From assembly GCF_030867145.1 (NCBI RefSeq), contig NC_134453.1:1483001-1547000 (forward strand): a stretch of 64,000 nucleotides of DNA, in the 5' to 3' direction. The notes under the pieces are model-generated. The model made no database searches. It was not told where the DNA came from and worked only from the letters and a program-made list of their open reading frames with translations. The stretch comes from Opisthocomus hoazin (taxonomy: Eukaryota > Chordata > Aves > Opisthocomiformes > Opisthocomidae). The translations under genes were made by a program, and so were the position numbers. Shown piece after piece: positions 12,542-25,992 of the stretch. Position 1 is the first letter of the stretch, and each line of letters starts with the position of its first letter.

Positions 12542-15500
12542 TTTCAGGTATTGCATAAGCAGTACAACCCCACAAGCTACGCTCTGCAGTTTCTGCAGAA
12601 TTATTGGATATTTCCAGTGTAATCCATCCATTTTAGACCTGTCAAAGAAACAACAAAGCCTTGCAGAGCCGAAGCGCTGAGCAGCACTAGAAGGCTGAGC
12701 TGCAGCAAGCATCCTCCCGGCACGCCGGCGATGGCAGGGCTGCCCTTGGAGCAGAGCAGAGACAATCACAATTTGTCAAAAGGCTGTCACTAGCGTCTGT
12801 CAGATGAAGTGTTATTATCAGCTTGACACGACTCGAGGGCTCCTCTTAATTGCAGAATTGGAGGGTGCTGGCTGGGGACTGGGGACCACCGTGATGGTAC
12901 AGGAGCCCCCGGGCTGGGGATTAACGCAGCTCCTCGGGGCAGGGAGGCTTGGGGGGGGAGCGGGAGTAGACAGAGACCCGCAGGGGAGGAATCTGTGCTG
13001 CCATGCGTGCACGGGCCATCGATTTTGGGCGCTAGCACGGCTTCTCTCCAGGGAGCTTCCCAACAGCCGCTCCACCCTTTCACAGTAAATTGTTTTTTTC
13101 AGATATCGTGGGACTTTCCCTGGCAGCAATAATCAATCTTTACTGTAACAAACACTGTCTATAACATCGTTATTTGATTCAAAACACAGCTGAAAAAATT
13201 CTGTTAAGGCTGAAGAAGATGTTGCCCAAGTCTTCTTCACAGCAGGAGCATCCATCTGCGTGGGAGGCCTGAGCATGCCCCAGCAAAGCGGGGTGCCCGG
13301 GGGGTGCACCCCGTGCCGTGCCCCCCACCTGCTCCCCCAGCTCCCGGGCAGCACTGGGCTCTCCCAATCCTCCCTGCTAACTCCAGGCTCCCAGTTACCT
13401 GCTCCCCGGTCCCCTGGGGTCCACCCTGGCCAGCACATCTCGGTGCCTGGCTGCTGGCAGAGCTTGCATCTGCCCTGTGGAATAACGGGTTCCCACGGGA
13501 GCATCAGGTGGGAAATATTGATTCCATGAATTATACCTATTTCCTCAGGCAGTTCCTCAGGGGGAGCACGCGAGGCAGCGCTGGGAGATTACAAAACAGC
13601 CTCAATAATTGAAAGAAGCTCTGCAATTAAGTCTGACGCCGCTCATTTAGATCAGCTGCCTTTCCCGAGTTAACCCCACGCGATGCTCTTCGCTCCTGCT
13701 TCTCGTTTCTCAGACTCCCAAGTGCAGAAGTTCTCCCACCAACCCGGACCCAAGGACACGAACAGCCTGTGCAAGGGTTTGCAAATGTTCCTTATCTCTG
13801 GGGACACCGAATCTCTGGTGAGAGCATCAGGCATGTGGGGTTTGTCATCCTCGGCGGCTGCTCTGGTCGCCCGTGCGAGGGCTGTACTGGGTGCTGGGTG
13901 AAGCACCCATCTTCTTGTCGGGTGGGTGGTTTCCCTCCCGAGATGAACGAGAGCTGCTCAAGCTGCCGAGAAAGCTCCCTCTTGCCTTTCCTTCCCCCCG
14001 CTTGCTCCTCTCCAAACAACTCGAACCCACCGATTTCCACTTCCCAGCCGCAGGAACGCTCCCGTTGGGTTTAAGTAATAACCAGAGCAAATTTATGCTC
14101 AGGAACGCGCTCAGAGCAATATCAGAGCCTGTTATTTATTGCCTGTGCTCCCACCGCTTGTGTGTCAGGCACTTAATGGCTTTTTTCTTTTTTTGAGGTC
14201 TTTGGAGTCCAGTGAATTTTTAACTTGGCATCTTTATTTTCTGCTAAACGAGCCCTCGATGGTGTCCATTTTTCACTCACGGGTTGCTGGAGCCGGGGAC
14301 GGTGCAGAGCAGGGTCAGCGGCCCTAAGCTGGAGTGTTTGAGTCTTTGGCTGGAATTTTTTCTTCAATATGTATGAAATTCAGAAGTAGTTTTAGCCAGA
14401 ATAGGATATTTTCAAGAATACACGCTGGACAACCCAACGTGAAGTTTCCACCAGCAATGCAGTTCTTAGGAAAGCCATCCGGATCGCGTTAGACCCTGGG
14501 GTCTCGACGCCAAAACAAATAACTAAAAATAACAAATAGCTGAAAATTGTGTTAAAAGCCATGACAGAATAGCACCCAAGACATGGGCACCGTCCACGCA
14601 GATCGTGACAGTTTTAACTTCCAACTGTTACTCCTATAGAACGTCTTCATCCCCAAAACTGGTGGCTATGAAGTAATTCTGGAACTGAGATGACAAGAGC
14701 TGGCGTGGCAAGCCCCCAGTGACCACCGTGAGAAGACAAGTCACAAAAATCAGCAACTCACTGCCCAGTTTCCCATGGAAGAGCATTTAACTAGAGCAGG
14801 GAGAAAGAAGGAAACATCACGGAAACAAAGAGCTGTACCCGATAGCCTGACAAACAGAAAAATTTAGGATTTAGCTACAAACTAAATGAGCATTCGTTTT
14901 CTAGCATGATAAATATCTGTTTACAGTGTAAGTAATTTCTCCCTCCTACATCAGCACAAACTGGGTGCCTGCAGAGCAGGATAGATGGCCCCGACCAGAT
15001 CCCTTTATTACTTTCCCCGAGTTTCTGTCTGGAAAGCGCCGAGGAGGAACTTATTAAGCAGAGGACATTGGGAAAGAAAGCCCAGTAGGAGCGATCGCGT
15101 TAGATAAATGAGTATTTATCTACCACTTATCTTTCAGACATGCAATGGATGTCTGCCTGTGTAATTTCAGACAGTAATTTTACAGATGTGACCATTACCC
15201 ATAAATTTACCAAGATGAGAAAACGCTATTTAGTGACTTCGATTCCAGCAGCCGTCGCTAACGGGCTCGCGAACGGCCGCTCACATCTTCCCTAGCCACC
15301 CGACCCATGGGAGACAGCACCGAGAGGGGGTCTGGGGTCTCCCCTCAAGCCCTCAGGACTAAGGGGTCCCCCTTAGGGACATCTGCCCTGGTGACACACA
15401 GCCCCACCTCCACTGGACCTCAGGGCGAGGGGCTGCGGGATCTCAGCAAGCAGAGCCGAGCTCTTCACGGGTCAAGCCCGGTTTGTGAATTACTGGTGCT

Positions 15501-15794
15501 GATGGAGCTGGGCTGAAAAGCTGCACGGAAGATCCTGGCTTTGGGAAAAATGTTGCCTTAGCAACTGCCTGCCAGCCTGCTTTTGCAGAGGAGGTGGCTG
15601 CGTTCACGCACAGGTTGGCTTCGCTGCTGCTGCAAAGACCCAATATGAGTTGCTCTAAGATGACAGATACCCATAGATTTTCAACTGGAGCAACGCACGG
15701 AGTGGAGACAACGGGCTCCCGGCAGCCCGAGGGGACGGCTGCTCCCCAGGTGGTGGCCGGTGGCCATGGTGCCGGTGCAATGCATGGGGCAGTG
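12542..15794. other. intergenic, nothing recognised
   Basis: About 3.2 kb, partly G+C rich (12,850-13,500) with overlapping open frames on both strands that look compositional. The 14,340-15,250 part is A+T-richer and has no long frame. Confidence 0.45.
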
Positions 15795-16498
15795 GCGGCT
15801 TCTCAAACGCAGGAGCAGAAGGACTTGGGGGTACTGGTGGAGGAGAAGCTCAACATGAGCTGGCAATGTGCACTTGCAGCCCAGAAAGCCAACCGTGTCC
15901 TGGGCTGCATCAGGAGCAGCGTGGCCAGCAGAGCAAGGGAGGGGATTCTGCCCCCTGACTCCGCTCTCGTGAGACCCCACCTGGAGTCCTGCGTCCAGCT
16001 CTGGAGCCCCCAGCATAAGGAGGACATGGATGTGATGGAGCGGGGCCAGAGGAGGCCACAGAGATGATCCGAGGGCTGGAGCACCTCTCCTATGAAGACA
16101 GGCTGAGGGAGCTGGAGCTGCTCAGCCTGGAGAAGAGAAGGCTCCGGGGTGACCTCAGAGCAGCTGCCAGTGCCTGGAGGGGCTACAGGAAGGATGGAGA
16201 GGGGCTTTTCACAAGGGTGTGTCGTGACAGGACAAGGGGGAATGGCTCTAAACTAAGAGGGCAGATTCAGATGAGATATTAGGAAGAAATTCTTCCCCAT
16301 GAGGGTGGTGAAACCCTGGCCCAGGTTGCCCAGAGAAGCTGTGGCTGCCCCATCCCTGGCAGTGCCCAAGGCCAGGTTGGATGGAGCTCTGAGCACCCTG
16401 GTCTGGTGGAAGATGTCCCTGCTGATGGCAGGGGGGTTGGAACCAAATGATCTTTAAGGTCCCTTCCAACCCAAACCATTCTGTGATTCTACGATTCT
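15795..16498 (+). mobile_element. older CR1 LINE copy, different subfamily
   Basis: The frame reads [20 protein letters not shown] then a C-terminal region with RVCRDRTRGNGSKL, clearly CR1 ORF2 but divergent from the young copies. There is a stop at about 16,065 and a frameshift beyond 16,260. The tail units are ATTCTGTG/ATTCTACG variants. Confidence 0.88.
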
Positions 16499-18610
16499 AA
16501 CCCACACCTTGGTTTCCTCCGAATACGTGAGGAACCAGTGCTGCATTTCCCAGAACTTGCTTCGATCTCTTTTTGTCTGTTTTGTTGCGATGGTGAGTTA
16601 CTTTTAATCTGAACCCTTACAGACTGGATCCTTGCTAATCTGATTCGCATTTGCATCGTGGTTGAGTTAAACTACAGCATGAAATGAGCTGCTGGAAACC
16701 CCTTTGCACCTCCCAGCCCCGTTCTACGCTCCCAAAGTTTTGATGTCCTGTTATCAACATCCTATATGGATATTCCTCGAAATGATTCACTCCCCGAAAC
16801 GCCATACCAGCCAAAAAACTCCCACTGCAAACGAGGAACAGTGTTGAGAAAGGGGTTATTTCTGCCCTCACCTGAGCCACCACGGAGGATGGATCCAAAG
16901 AGAGTGATAACAACCAATAAGACTGAGAATGAAGGTAATTCCTACCCTCAAAGCTTTTCACAAAGAAAATTATACCTGACAGCATAGAGGAGTAAAATTC
17001 ATGTCCCAATATTTGATGGAACAACTGTCAGTCTAAACAGAGAAAGTACATAAAAAAAAAAGGGGCAAAAAGTGGCAAAAAGACTTGCTAACAGGTCCAG
17101 CAGGCTTTTAAAAACCCAGTTCATAAATTACTGACACAAATGCTAGGGTTTCACCGAAATCTGCGTGGCTTGTAGACACTTGGGTTCTCTGAATCAAATC
17201 ACTCAAATATTTTATATGCCAAAAAAAAAAAAAAAATAAAATAGATCAGTGGAGGAATCACAGCCCTCAGACTGGCCCTGGCAGGAGGGCGGATGATGGA
17301 AGCAGGGAGGAGGAGAGGGTGCTGCGATGGTTGGCTTTGCTCTCTTAGGGCAATAAATCAAGTGCATTAAAAATGATGAATCCTGATGGTTCTGTGATAT
17401 AGCAACAGATACAGTAATAGTAGATTTAGTAATGATAGTCTGAGAAAAGTTTCAGAACGGCTCTCCCCATTTCTTAATTTTAATTAACACACTACTGAAA
17501 AAAAACCCTGTAATAATTTGCAAAGTTAATATCTCGATAGCCCTTTGGTTTTCTTTACATCTTTGAGATGATTTTAAACCCCCAAACCTGGAGCTGGCTG
17601 TTTCTCTACCCAAGATACCGCTGTTCCTTTCAACGAGCAGGCAAACGGCCGCAGAAAGCACCAAGCTGTACAATTCACCACGGCAAATAGGCAGGGGCAG
17701 GCCAGCTTCGCCCCTCCTCATCCTCACCAAGGGCTGCAGCACGGGGACGAGGGGAAGGGACACAATCACACCCCAGGTGACCCCAAACTGCCCGCGCTCC
17801 GAGGGACGCTGTGGCATTATCCATGGAGAGATGTGGGCATCCTGGCCAGCTCATTCCGTGCTCAGCTGCAAAATATTATCAAGGCTCTCGGGAAGCTGCT
17901 GGGTGCCCATGGAGCCCTCCCTGGGTGGCATCACCCCTGGGGGGCAGAAAAAAGGCAACGAAGTGCTATTAATTATTCCAGCAGAGCTGAAGCTGGGCAG
18001 GAGATGGCTTCCTGCTGCCCCACAGCGCTTTCAGCTCCAGGCCAGCACCTGGTGGGAGATGCTGAAGGGCTGGGGACCTGCCACCGGTTCGGGTGTCCCT
18101 TCCCACACCCCATGGGGACATTCGGTTCCGTTCATGAAAAAGAGGGTATATATATATGTATTTAAAGCTCCTGGGGAAGCCAGGTGCTTCTCCTCGTTTT
18201 GGGGGACGCCCTGGGACTCAGGAGTGCTGCAGAGCCCTCAGCAGAGATCCAGTTTAACTCTGGGCTGCGGGGGTCCCACCTGGCCCCCCCCACACTGGGC
18301 ACAGCATGGGTACCCCGATGCCATGCAGCCCGGAGGTGGAGGTGAGAGGCAGAGCAGGGTCAGACCCTGCTGCTGGGGAACAAACCAGCACCCATACATG
18401 GGGTCACACCAGCAGAGAGAGGCAGGAGCGGGCGGCTCGGTGCCTGCCCACCGAATAAATCTATGGAAAGGGAGACCACCACAGGCACGACAAACTCTGC
18501 TGGTGCAGCACCCAGCCCTGGCCAGCCGAGACACCGCCTCGCCCAGAATCCACCAGCAGAGCCATATGGGAGAGGGGAAACACCGGGAACACAGGGCTTG
18601 GGCGTGAAAT
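16499..18610. other. intergenic, nothing recognised
   Basis: Unique sequence with an A run at about 17,221 and a short TA run at 18,147. The plus-strand frame 17,777-18,607 is long (276 codons) but low in coding character, and an antisense frame covers part of it. I do not call it a gene. Confidence 0.45.
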
Positions 18611-19240
18611 CTGCCCTGGGTGCCAAGAAAGCCAGTGGGATCCCGGGGTGCATTAGGAGGAGTGTGGGCAGCAGGTCGAGGGAGGTTCTCCTTCCCCTCT
18701 ACTCTGCCCTAGTGAGGCCCCATCTGGAGTCCTGTGTCCAGTGCTGGGCTCCCCACTTCAAGAAAGATGAGGAGCTGCTGGAGAGAGTCCAGCGGAGGGC
18801 TACGAGGATGAGGAGGGGACTGGAGCATCTCTCCTACGAGGAGAGGCTGAGGGAGCTGGGCTTGTTCAGCCTGGAGAAGAGAAGGCTGAGAAGGGACCTT
18901 AGAAATGCCTCTAAATATCTGCAGGGTGGGGGTCAGGAGGATGGGGCCAGACTCTTTCCAGTGGTGCCCAGCGACAGGACAAGGGGCAACAGGCACAAAC
19001 TGAAGCAGAGGAAGCTCCAGCTGAAGATGAGGAAGAACTTCTTCCCTCTGAGGGCGACGGAGCCCTGGCCCAGGCTGCCCAGGGAGGCTGTGGAGTCTCC
19101 TTCTCTGCAGATATTCCAGCCCCGCCTGGACGCGGTGCTGTGCAGCCTGCTCTGGGTGACCCTGCTTGGGCAGGGGGTTGGGCTGGGTGACCCACAGAGG
19201 TCCCTTCCAACCCCGACCATTCTGTGATTCTGTGATTCTT
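18611..19240 (+). mobile_element. CR1 LINE copy, 5'-truncated
   Basis: It starts at about CTGCCCTGGGTGCCAAGAAA and is open from there to the ORF2 end. The tail is ATTCTGTGATTCTGTGATTC. The frame is unbroken for about 200 codons. Confidence 0.95.
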
Positions 19241-22200
19241 CCATTTTTGCTATTGAGAAAAAAAAAAATATATAGTGGAAGCGTGCTCCAGCACCGAGCC
19301 AGCGCTGGCGGTTTTGTGATCGTTTACACGGAATTTGTTGGCCTGAATTCCACATAAACCCAGCTGCGCTCCTCAAATGACTTTAATTACTCCAAGTTAA
19401 TAAGCCTTATCCCTTTTTATCATTAATAGAGAAGCTTTGCCTCTCAATGAATGGTTTCCTAAGTAAAATTCCCTGGGCCCCCCTGGGGCTGGAAATGCAG
19501 TCGTGTGTGTAATTGTAGGCAACCAACTCACTACCTCTGCTCGTAGGCGTGAAGCCGAGGTTTGCTTTCTGCTTTTTTATAGAAAAACTTCATTCTTTTG
19601 AGGGGAAACACAAACCTTCCAGGTCTGGGTTAAAAGCGGCGAGGTCTGCATGCTGCCTTGCCGCAGCGGGGACCGACAAGCCCGAGGGACCATCACCCAC
19701 CTGGACACTCCAGTCCTATTTTTTGAGATTAAATGAATAAAAAAATGACCCTAGTTCCCCAATTCTACTTCCAACTCAGTTATATTTGACAGAAAAAGAC
19801 AGGCTTCAATTAATCCTGCTCCTGCAGGTTCGGTAAGAGCCCCCCAAGCAGAGGAGGGAGGGGGCTAAGATGCCACGGGGGATGCTGGCCCCCTTGCGCC
19901 AGTGCTTCTCCGCTGTGCTTTGCAGAGGTGGGGGGTGACAGAGAAAATAAGTCCTGAAATTCATGAAAAAATCGTGATTCAGAATCACATTCACCAGTTT
20001 AGGAGAAAGACACTATTTTAAAACAGTTGCATACGTCAGACATGCTCATTTTTATCCTGGTGCTGCTGGAGGAGTCTGATAATGTGATTTGCCTCACCGC
20101 TTCTCTCTTGCATAGAGCAGAGTTACAGGAGAACTGAAGTTGGAAGGGACTTCTGAACATCACCTAAAGTTTAAAAAAAATTAATATACACCTTTTTTTT
20201 TTTTTTCCTAGGTGAAGATTGAAAGCCTTTAACTGCTGCACAGCGCGATATTCAGAGCCGCATCTCCCTGCCGAGCTCCCCCCTGCCCGCGTCGCAGCCC
20301 CGGGGGTCCCTGCACGGGGTCCCCCGCTGACTCCCCGGCCCGAACCAGCAGCACGTGTGCACACACAGTGGTTCACATCCCTGGCACGGGGCTTTTGGGA
20401 GCGATTGTGGAATAATAGGTGCTGGCTTGGGTAAGCAAGTGACAGCAGAGCTCCTACAGCCCGATAAACACCCCGCGCAGCCCCCCCAGCACATCCCTTC
20501 GCCCCACAAGCGTTCACTTTTTCCCTAGAATAACATTTTTGATGTGAGAAAGATACATTTCAAACTACTTACACTGCAGAATAGAAACCAAGGTTAAAAT
20601 CATAAACCACCAACTCAATTTTAATAGAACGTTCCCCTGTTTATCTTCCTCAGACAAGAAACTTCTTATTAATCCAAACTAATAAACAAAATATTAAAGC
20701 ATACCATAAAGAAACAGAATGAATTGACTTACTGGAGATCTAGCTCAAGTTTAATCCTTCTGCTGCCTTCTGCTGGTTCCCAGCTTCTAAGCAATAATTT
20801 ACCACTGCTATATGAAATATTAAAGCCAGCGCCTGCAGCACCGCCCTATTTTTTAAGGTCTTGAATGTACCATTTCCCAATTCCTGCCTGGTTATTAATT
20901 TCTGCAGGCTCTCATTAAATCGTGTCCCATTAGTGCTGCTCCCCCTCAGCACCACGAAGGCTCAAAGCCCCGATTTGTGGCATCTGGGCTGGCGCAGGGC
21001 GAGGGAGATGCCTCCCAGCACCACGCACACGGAGCCGGGGCCGCCGGCAGAGCTCGGGGGGCTGCTGTGGTCCAGCCCCCCACGCCGGGGCTCCTGCACA
21101 GGCTGTTCCCTTCCTGGCAGAGGAATCCACCCCACGGCAGAAGGCGATGCTTTCCCTGCAAGGGCAGGCTACAGCTTGTCGGGAGATCCCTTTGAACGCC
21201 GCGTCGGATGTTGCTGCCAGTTTGTTGTTTCGGGTGGCTGAGGGATAAATTTTGCGTCGGGGAGAGAAGAGTTAAACAGGCTGTAGCGTTTTCATACCTC
21301 CCGTTATGGAAAGATATCAAACCCTGCTGTGAATTTCCACCAGAAGGATTTTAAACCCTGTGTGAGAGAAGCAGAGGGGGGGGGGGAAGAAAAAAAACCA
21401 ACTCCACTCTCCTTTCTCCCCAGGTTCATCTCTTCGCTGCTCTCGGGCAGGAGCGGGGCAGCGGGAAGGATGCAGAGCGCGGGGAGCTGGGTGCTGCGCC
21501 CTCCCCAAGCCTCTCCCTCTGGGAGTCACACTGGGGAGCGGGTTGAATAACGCAGATTTTGGGTCAGGGGCCAAAGCCAAGCTCGCCTTCGCCCCGGGAG
21601 GAGCGGCCGCACCGGCTCCCTCGCCCTTTCTGCAGCCAGGGCATCTTGTGCTTTGCAAACACTGGATGAGCCCCAAATCTGCCATTTCTTTCTCTTAAAA
21701 CAGGAGACACAGAAGCACACGGGGCATGGCGGTGTCCCTTGTCTTCTGCTCTTCTCCTGACCTGGGCATTTGGTCTCTCACCTCCAGGACACCTTTTTGC
21801 CCAGGCTTGACCACAGTAGATCCACCACCCTGCAGTGGCACGCAGGGGGACCGGGAGAATTTAAAGACAGCTTTGACTGCAAATAAAACGCCAGCGGATT
21901 GAGCAGATGGAGCGGATCCGGGTTCCAGTTATAGCACCGTGACGTGAGAGCTTCCTCCACCAAAAGAGGGGGAACCGGTACAGAATTAACATTTCCATTC
22001 TTTGCTTTAGGAAAGGGATGTCGCTGACGCCAGCGCACCCTAAAACAACCACCCGCTTGTCAGAGGAGTGGATTCAGCAGTATCCCGGTCTGACCAGGGA
22101 GCTGGACCCATGGAGCTGGAGACCGGCTTCTGGTGGGAGCTCCTGAGAACCCCAAGCCACCAGCCTGGGAGGCACCAGGGGAGGGAAGAGCCCAGCGTTA

Positions 22201-23763
22201 GGGACTCGCTGCGGACGCGCAAGGCTCCAGATACTCTTTACCATCCATATTCCTCTTTCTTTCTGATCTTTACCATATTCCAGTCCTCAGAGAAGAGCGT
22301 TTGCCCGACCGGCTCGTCTGGCACAACCTAGATTCCCCCCCCAGGATTCCTTGAGGGAAAGATGCAATCTGCTTCTCCCTGGCATCTATTCGCTTCTGTA
22401 AACTCCAAGGCAGAACAGGCATCAGATTTCTGTTAGAAAAGCCTTTTGTTTCTGTCAATGAAAAATTAACCTTAAAGGGAATGCATTTTTCTCCAATTGC
22501 TTGTTTTTTTGTTTAGCCTTATTCTGCATGTTTAAAATTTTCCACTTGTTAGCTCCCAGCCCGCTCCCTCCACTCACTTTACAGCCATCATTGCCAGAAC
22601 AGAATATTCAAACCCCAACAGCGTTTTTTGGCGTTATCAATAAACAGAGGCAGCTCCTGAAGAACGCAGAAGGAAGCGGGCAGGGTGGTGGGTGAGGCAC
22701 AGGCAGAGGCGATTTACACCCCGCTGAGCTCTACCTGTGCTGTGCAAAGCTGGGGGCTCACCCTGACAGCCTGCAGGCATCTCAGCAGCGCTAACGAACT
22801 TATCTTACGCGCCGCTCCTTATTTCACCGCGGGTCTCCCAAACCCCTGCCTCGGTCCGCGCTCACCCGCAGCTCGCCAGCAGCTTCCGAGACCTTCTCGT
22901 GTCCATCCCGAGCTTTCAAACGCAGGCTCCGCCGCTCATCGTTGGCGTTACTGCAAAAATGGGGTTGATATCCAGGTATTTTCACCTCTCAAATCCCAAG
23001 ATGGTGTTTCAGGGAGAGGTGTTCGTCTCCCAACCGCCCGCCTTTCCCCACGGTGAGGGTGCTGTAGCCGACAGCCTCACCCGGGTGTTTATTTTCACTG
23101 AGGAGGATCCCTTTAATTAGCCAATTCACAAGAAAGAGGATCTCACGTGGCATCTCTTTGGGACTTTCTGACATTTCTTGAGGATTAGCACCACCTGAAT
23201 TATTTAAAACCTGCCATTTACTCCGTGTCCTACATCTCCCGAGTCAATTAAGACACGCAGAAATGTCGGCAAGGGCGTTTCAAACCGCTGCTGCACATCG
23301 AGTCACCGAGGACGATCACAGGAAAGCTTTCTGAAGCAAACTGGAATATACCCGGTTACCTCACTGCGTAGGAGAAACACGTTAAGGACAGTGGGAGAAC
23401 ATCCATTCAGATGTCCTGCCTCCATCGAGGATGGGGGTCAGTACATACCACCAGGCAGATGTCCTTCAAATAAGCCAGCCTGGATGGGCACCCTGGGCTG
23501 CAGGAGTCCTCCCGACAGCCAGCGTCCCCGCTTTGGGAGTAACGATCTTCTTCTCTGGAGGGAGCAGGCAGATGGAGCTGGAGAGCAGAGGAGCAAGTCG
23601 CAGAACCACCAGGTCTTGGTGGAGGGACAGAGCCACGCCTTGCTACCTGCTCATCTGAGCTGTGTTTACACCGGCAAGAGAACCTTCAAAACCAGGAGTA
23701 AAGAGCTGCCCAAGAGTGCTGTGCAGATCTTGCTGAGCGGTTTGTATAACGCATCTGTTCCAG
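19241..23763. other. intergenic, nothing supported
   Basis: About 4.5 kb with no supported exon. A possible scrap of reverse-oriented CR1 lies near 20,128-20,170 (GAAGTTGGAAGGGACTTCTG). The G+C-rich parts 20,260-20,510 and 20,980-21,640 give overlapping open frames on both strands. Confidence 0.45.
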
Positions 23764-24035
23764 AGCATCACAGAATCATCAAGGTTGGAAAAGACCTCTC
23801 AGATCTTCAAGTCCAACCATCACCCCAACACCATCATGCCTGCTAAACCATGTCCCCAAGTGCCACATCTACACAGTTTTGAACCCCTCCAGGGATGGGG
23901 ACTCCACCACTGCCCTGGGCAGCCTGGTCCAACGCCCAACCACTGTCTCAGTAAAGATATTTTTCCTAATATCTAGTCTGAACCTCCCCGATGCAACTTG
24001 AGGCCATTGCCTCTCGTCCTATCGCTGGTTACTTT
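23764..24035 (-). mobile_element. older CR1 LINE fragment, reverse orientation
   Basis: CACAGAATCATCAAGGTTGG followed by AAAAGACCTCTCAGATCTTC is the reverse complement of a CR1 3' end of an older subfamily. It continues to the RLSSYR-like codons near 24,030, where a young plus-strand copy takes over. Confidence 0.85.
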
Positions 24036-24049
24036 ATTGCAATGCTGTA

Positions 24050-24646
24050 TCTGGGGTGCATTAAGAGGAGTGTGGCCAGTAGGTCAAGGAAGGTCCTCCT
24101 CCCCCTCTACTCTGCCCTGGTGAGGCCCCATCTGGAGTTCTGTGTCCAGTTCTGGGCTCCCCAGTTCAAGAAATATGAGGAGCTACTGGAGAGAGTCCAG
24201 CGCAGGGCTACGAGGATGAGGAGGGGACTGGAGCATCTCTCCTACGAGGAGAGGCTGAGGGAGCTGGGCTTGTTCAGCCTGGAGAAGAGAAGGCTGAGAG
24301 GGGACCTTAGAAATGCCTCTAAATATCTGCAGGGGGGGTGTCAGGAGGACGGGGCCAGACTCTTTCCAGTGGTGCCCAGCGACAGGACAAGGGGCAACAG
24401 GCACAAACTGAAGCAGAGGAAGCTCCAGCTGAACAGGAGGAAGAACTTCTTCCCTCTGAGGGTGACGGAGCACTGGCCCAGGCTGCCCAGGGAGGCTGTG
24501 GAGTCTCCTTCTCTGGAGATATTCCAGCCCCACCTGGACGCGGTGCTGTGCAGCCTGCTGTGGGTGACCCTGCTTGGGCAGGGGGTTGGGCTGGGTGACC
24601 CACAGAGGTCCCTTCCAACTCTGACCATGCTGGGATTCTGTGATCT
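24050..24646 (+). mobile_element. CR1 LINE copy next to an older CR1
   Basis: It starts at TCTGGGGTGCATTAAGAGGA within a few bases of the broken 5' side of the older reverse-oriented CR1. It is open over about 200 codons and has a short tail (GGGATTCTGTGAT). Confidence 0.93.
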
Positions 24647-25094
24647 ATTTCTGTGTGAAAGAAAGGAAATATCTGGGGAAAGCCTGTGAACACCAGCACA
24701 GCCTCCACTTTCTGATGCAAGAGTAAGCATCAAGCACGCAAGTCTGCTGGCTTAATTGAAGAGAGGGAAAAATGTGTTGCTTTTTTTAAAAAAAAAAAAA
24801 ATAATTCCAGCATGGGGACTCTCTTGCATGGGTTCCTTCAGAAGGCTGGGGGAGCTCGGAGGTTGCAAAGCATCCTCACTTCCATCAGAGCCCCTGAGGT
24901 GCCTGCCCCGAGGCAGCGCTGAAGATCGCCCGGGGACGCCCGCTGCCTCCCGCCTGCGGTGGTCGCAGCGGTTGGCCCCCGCTGCACAGCACGCGCCTGC
25001 AGAAGCACCTCCTGCTCCTCTGGAAACAGCCTGACAGAAACGGTTTCCTGGGAGAATCCTTACTTTGCTTCCTGCTGCTGCAGGTCTGGCCTAT

Positions 25095-25468
25095 AGAGCT
25101 GGGCTTCTTCAGCCTGGAGAAGAGAAGGCTGCGAGGGGACCTTAGAAATGCCTCTAAATATCTGCAGGGTGGGTGTCAGGAGGACGGGGCCAGACTCTTT
25201 CCAGTGGTGCCCAGCGACAGGACAAGGGGCAACAGGCACAAACTGAAGCAGAGGAAGCTCCAGCTGAACATGAGGAAGAACTTCTTCCCTCTGAGGGTGA
25301 CGGAGCCCTGGCCCAGGCTGCCCAGGGAGGCTGTGGAGTCTCCTTCTCTGGAGATATTCCAGACCCGCCTGGACGCGGTGCTGTGCAGCCTGCTGTGGGT
25401 GACCCTGCTTGGGCAGGGGGTTGGACTGGGTCCCTTCCAACCCCGACCATTCTGTGATTCTGTGTTTC
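25095..25468 (+). mobile_element. CR1 LINE copy, 5'-truncated
   Basis: It starts near TAGAGCTGGGCTTCTTCAGC and runs to an octamer tail at 25,450-25,467. About 14 bases of the usual GTGACCCACAGAG segment before the tail are missing (after GGACTGG, 25,427-25,432). Confidence 0.94.
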
Positions 25469-25754
25469 TATAAGCTAACGCACAGAGGATATTTACTGAA
25501 GATCTATCCTTTTTCATTGCTACAGAAATTAAAATTAAGTTTTAATTAGCAAAATATGATGGTGGATAACAATCCCACACTGAGGAAGGAGATCCGTGAT
25601 GTGACCTGTGGACGTTTTACATCTCCCAGCCTTCACATCAGGAGTCAAGCAAGGAACCACACTAGAAAAAAATCCCTGCTCCATCCCAGATTTCACTTGG
25701 TGATGAGCAAGCCCAACATTTCATCGCCAGCACTGGGCAAGTCGGTAGGTTTAG

Positions 25755-25992
25755 GCTGGATATAAGGAAGAAATTCTTTACAATGAGGGTGGTGAAACAC
25801 TGGAACGGGTTGCCCAGAGAGGTAGTGGAGGCCCCATCCCTGGAAACATTCCAGACCAGGTTGGACAGGGCTCTGAGCAACCTGATCTAATTAGCGGTGT
25901 CCCTGCTCGCTGCAGGGGGGTTGGACTGGATGAGCTCTACGGGTCCCTTCCGACCCAAAACTTTCGATGATTCTATTCTATTCGATGATTCT
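25755..25992 (+). mobile_element. older CR1 LINE 3' end
   Basis: GGCTGGATATAAGGAAGAAA through GTGGTGAAACACTGGAACGG to GGGGGGTTGGACTGGATGA is the classic avian CR1 3' end. The tail consists of GATGATTCTATTCTATTC-type units, distinct from the ATTCTGTG tails of the young copies. Confidence 0.9.

Noticed and set aside
17777-18607. Plus-strand frame of 276 codons
   Set aside because: No recognisable domain, low-complexity tendency, antisense frame of similar quality, and it leads into a CR1 copy.
18463-19227. 254-codon frame ending in CR1 ORF2, and the other similar frames
   Set aside because: These are 5'-truncated LINE copies with no own promoter or start; annotated as mobile elements, not genes.
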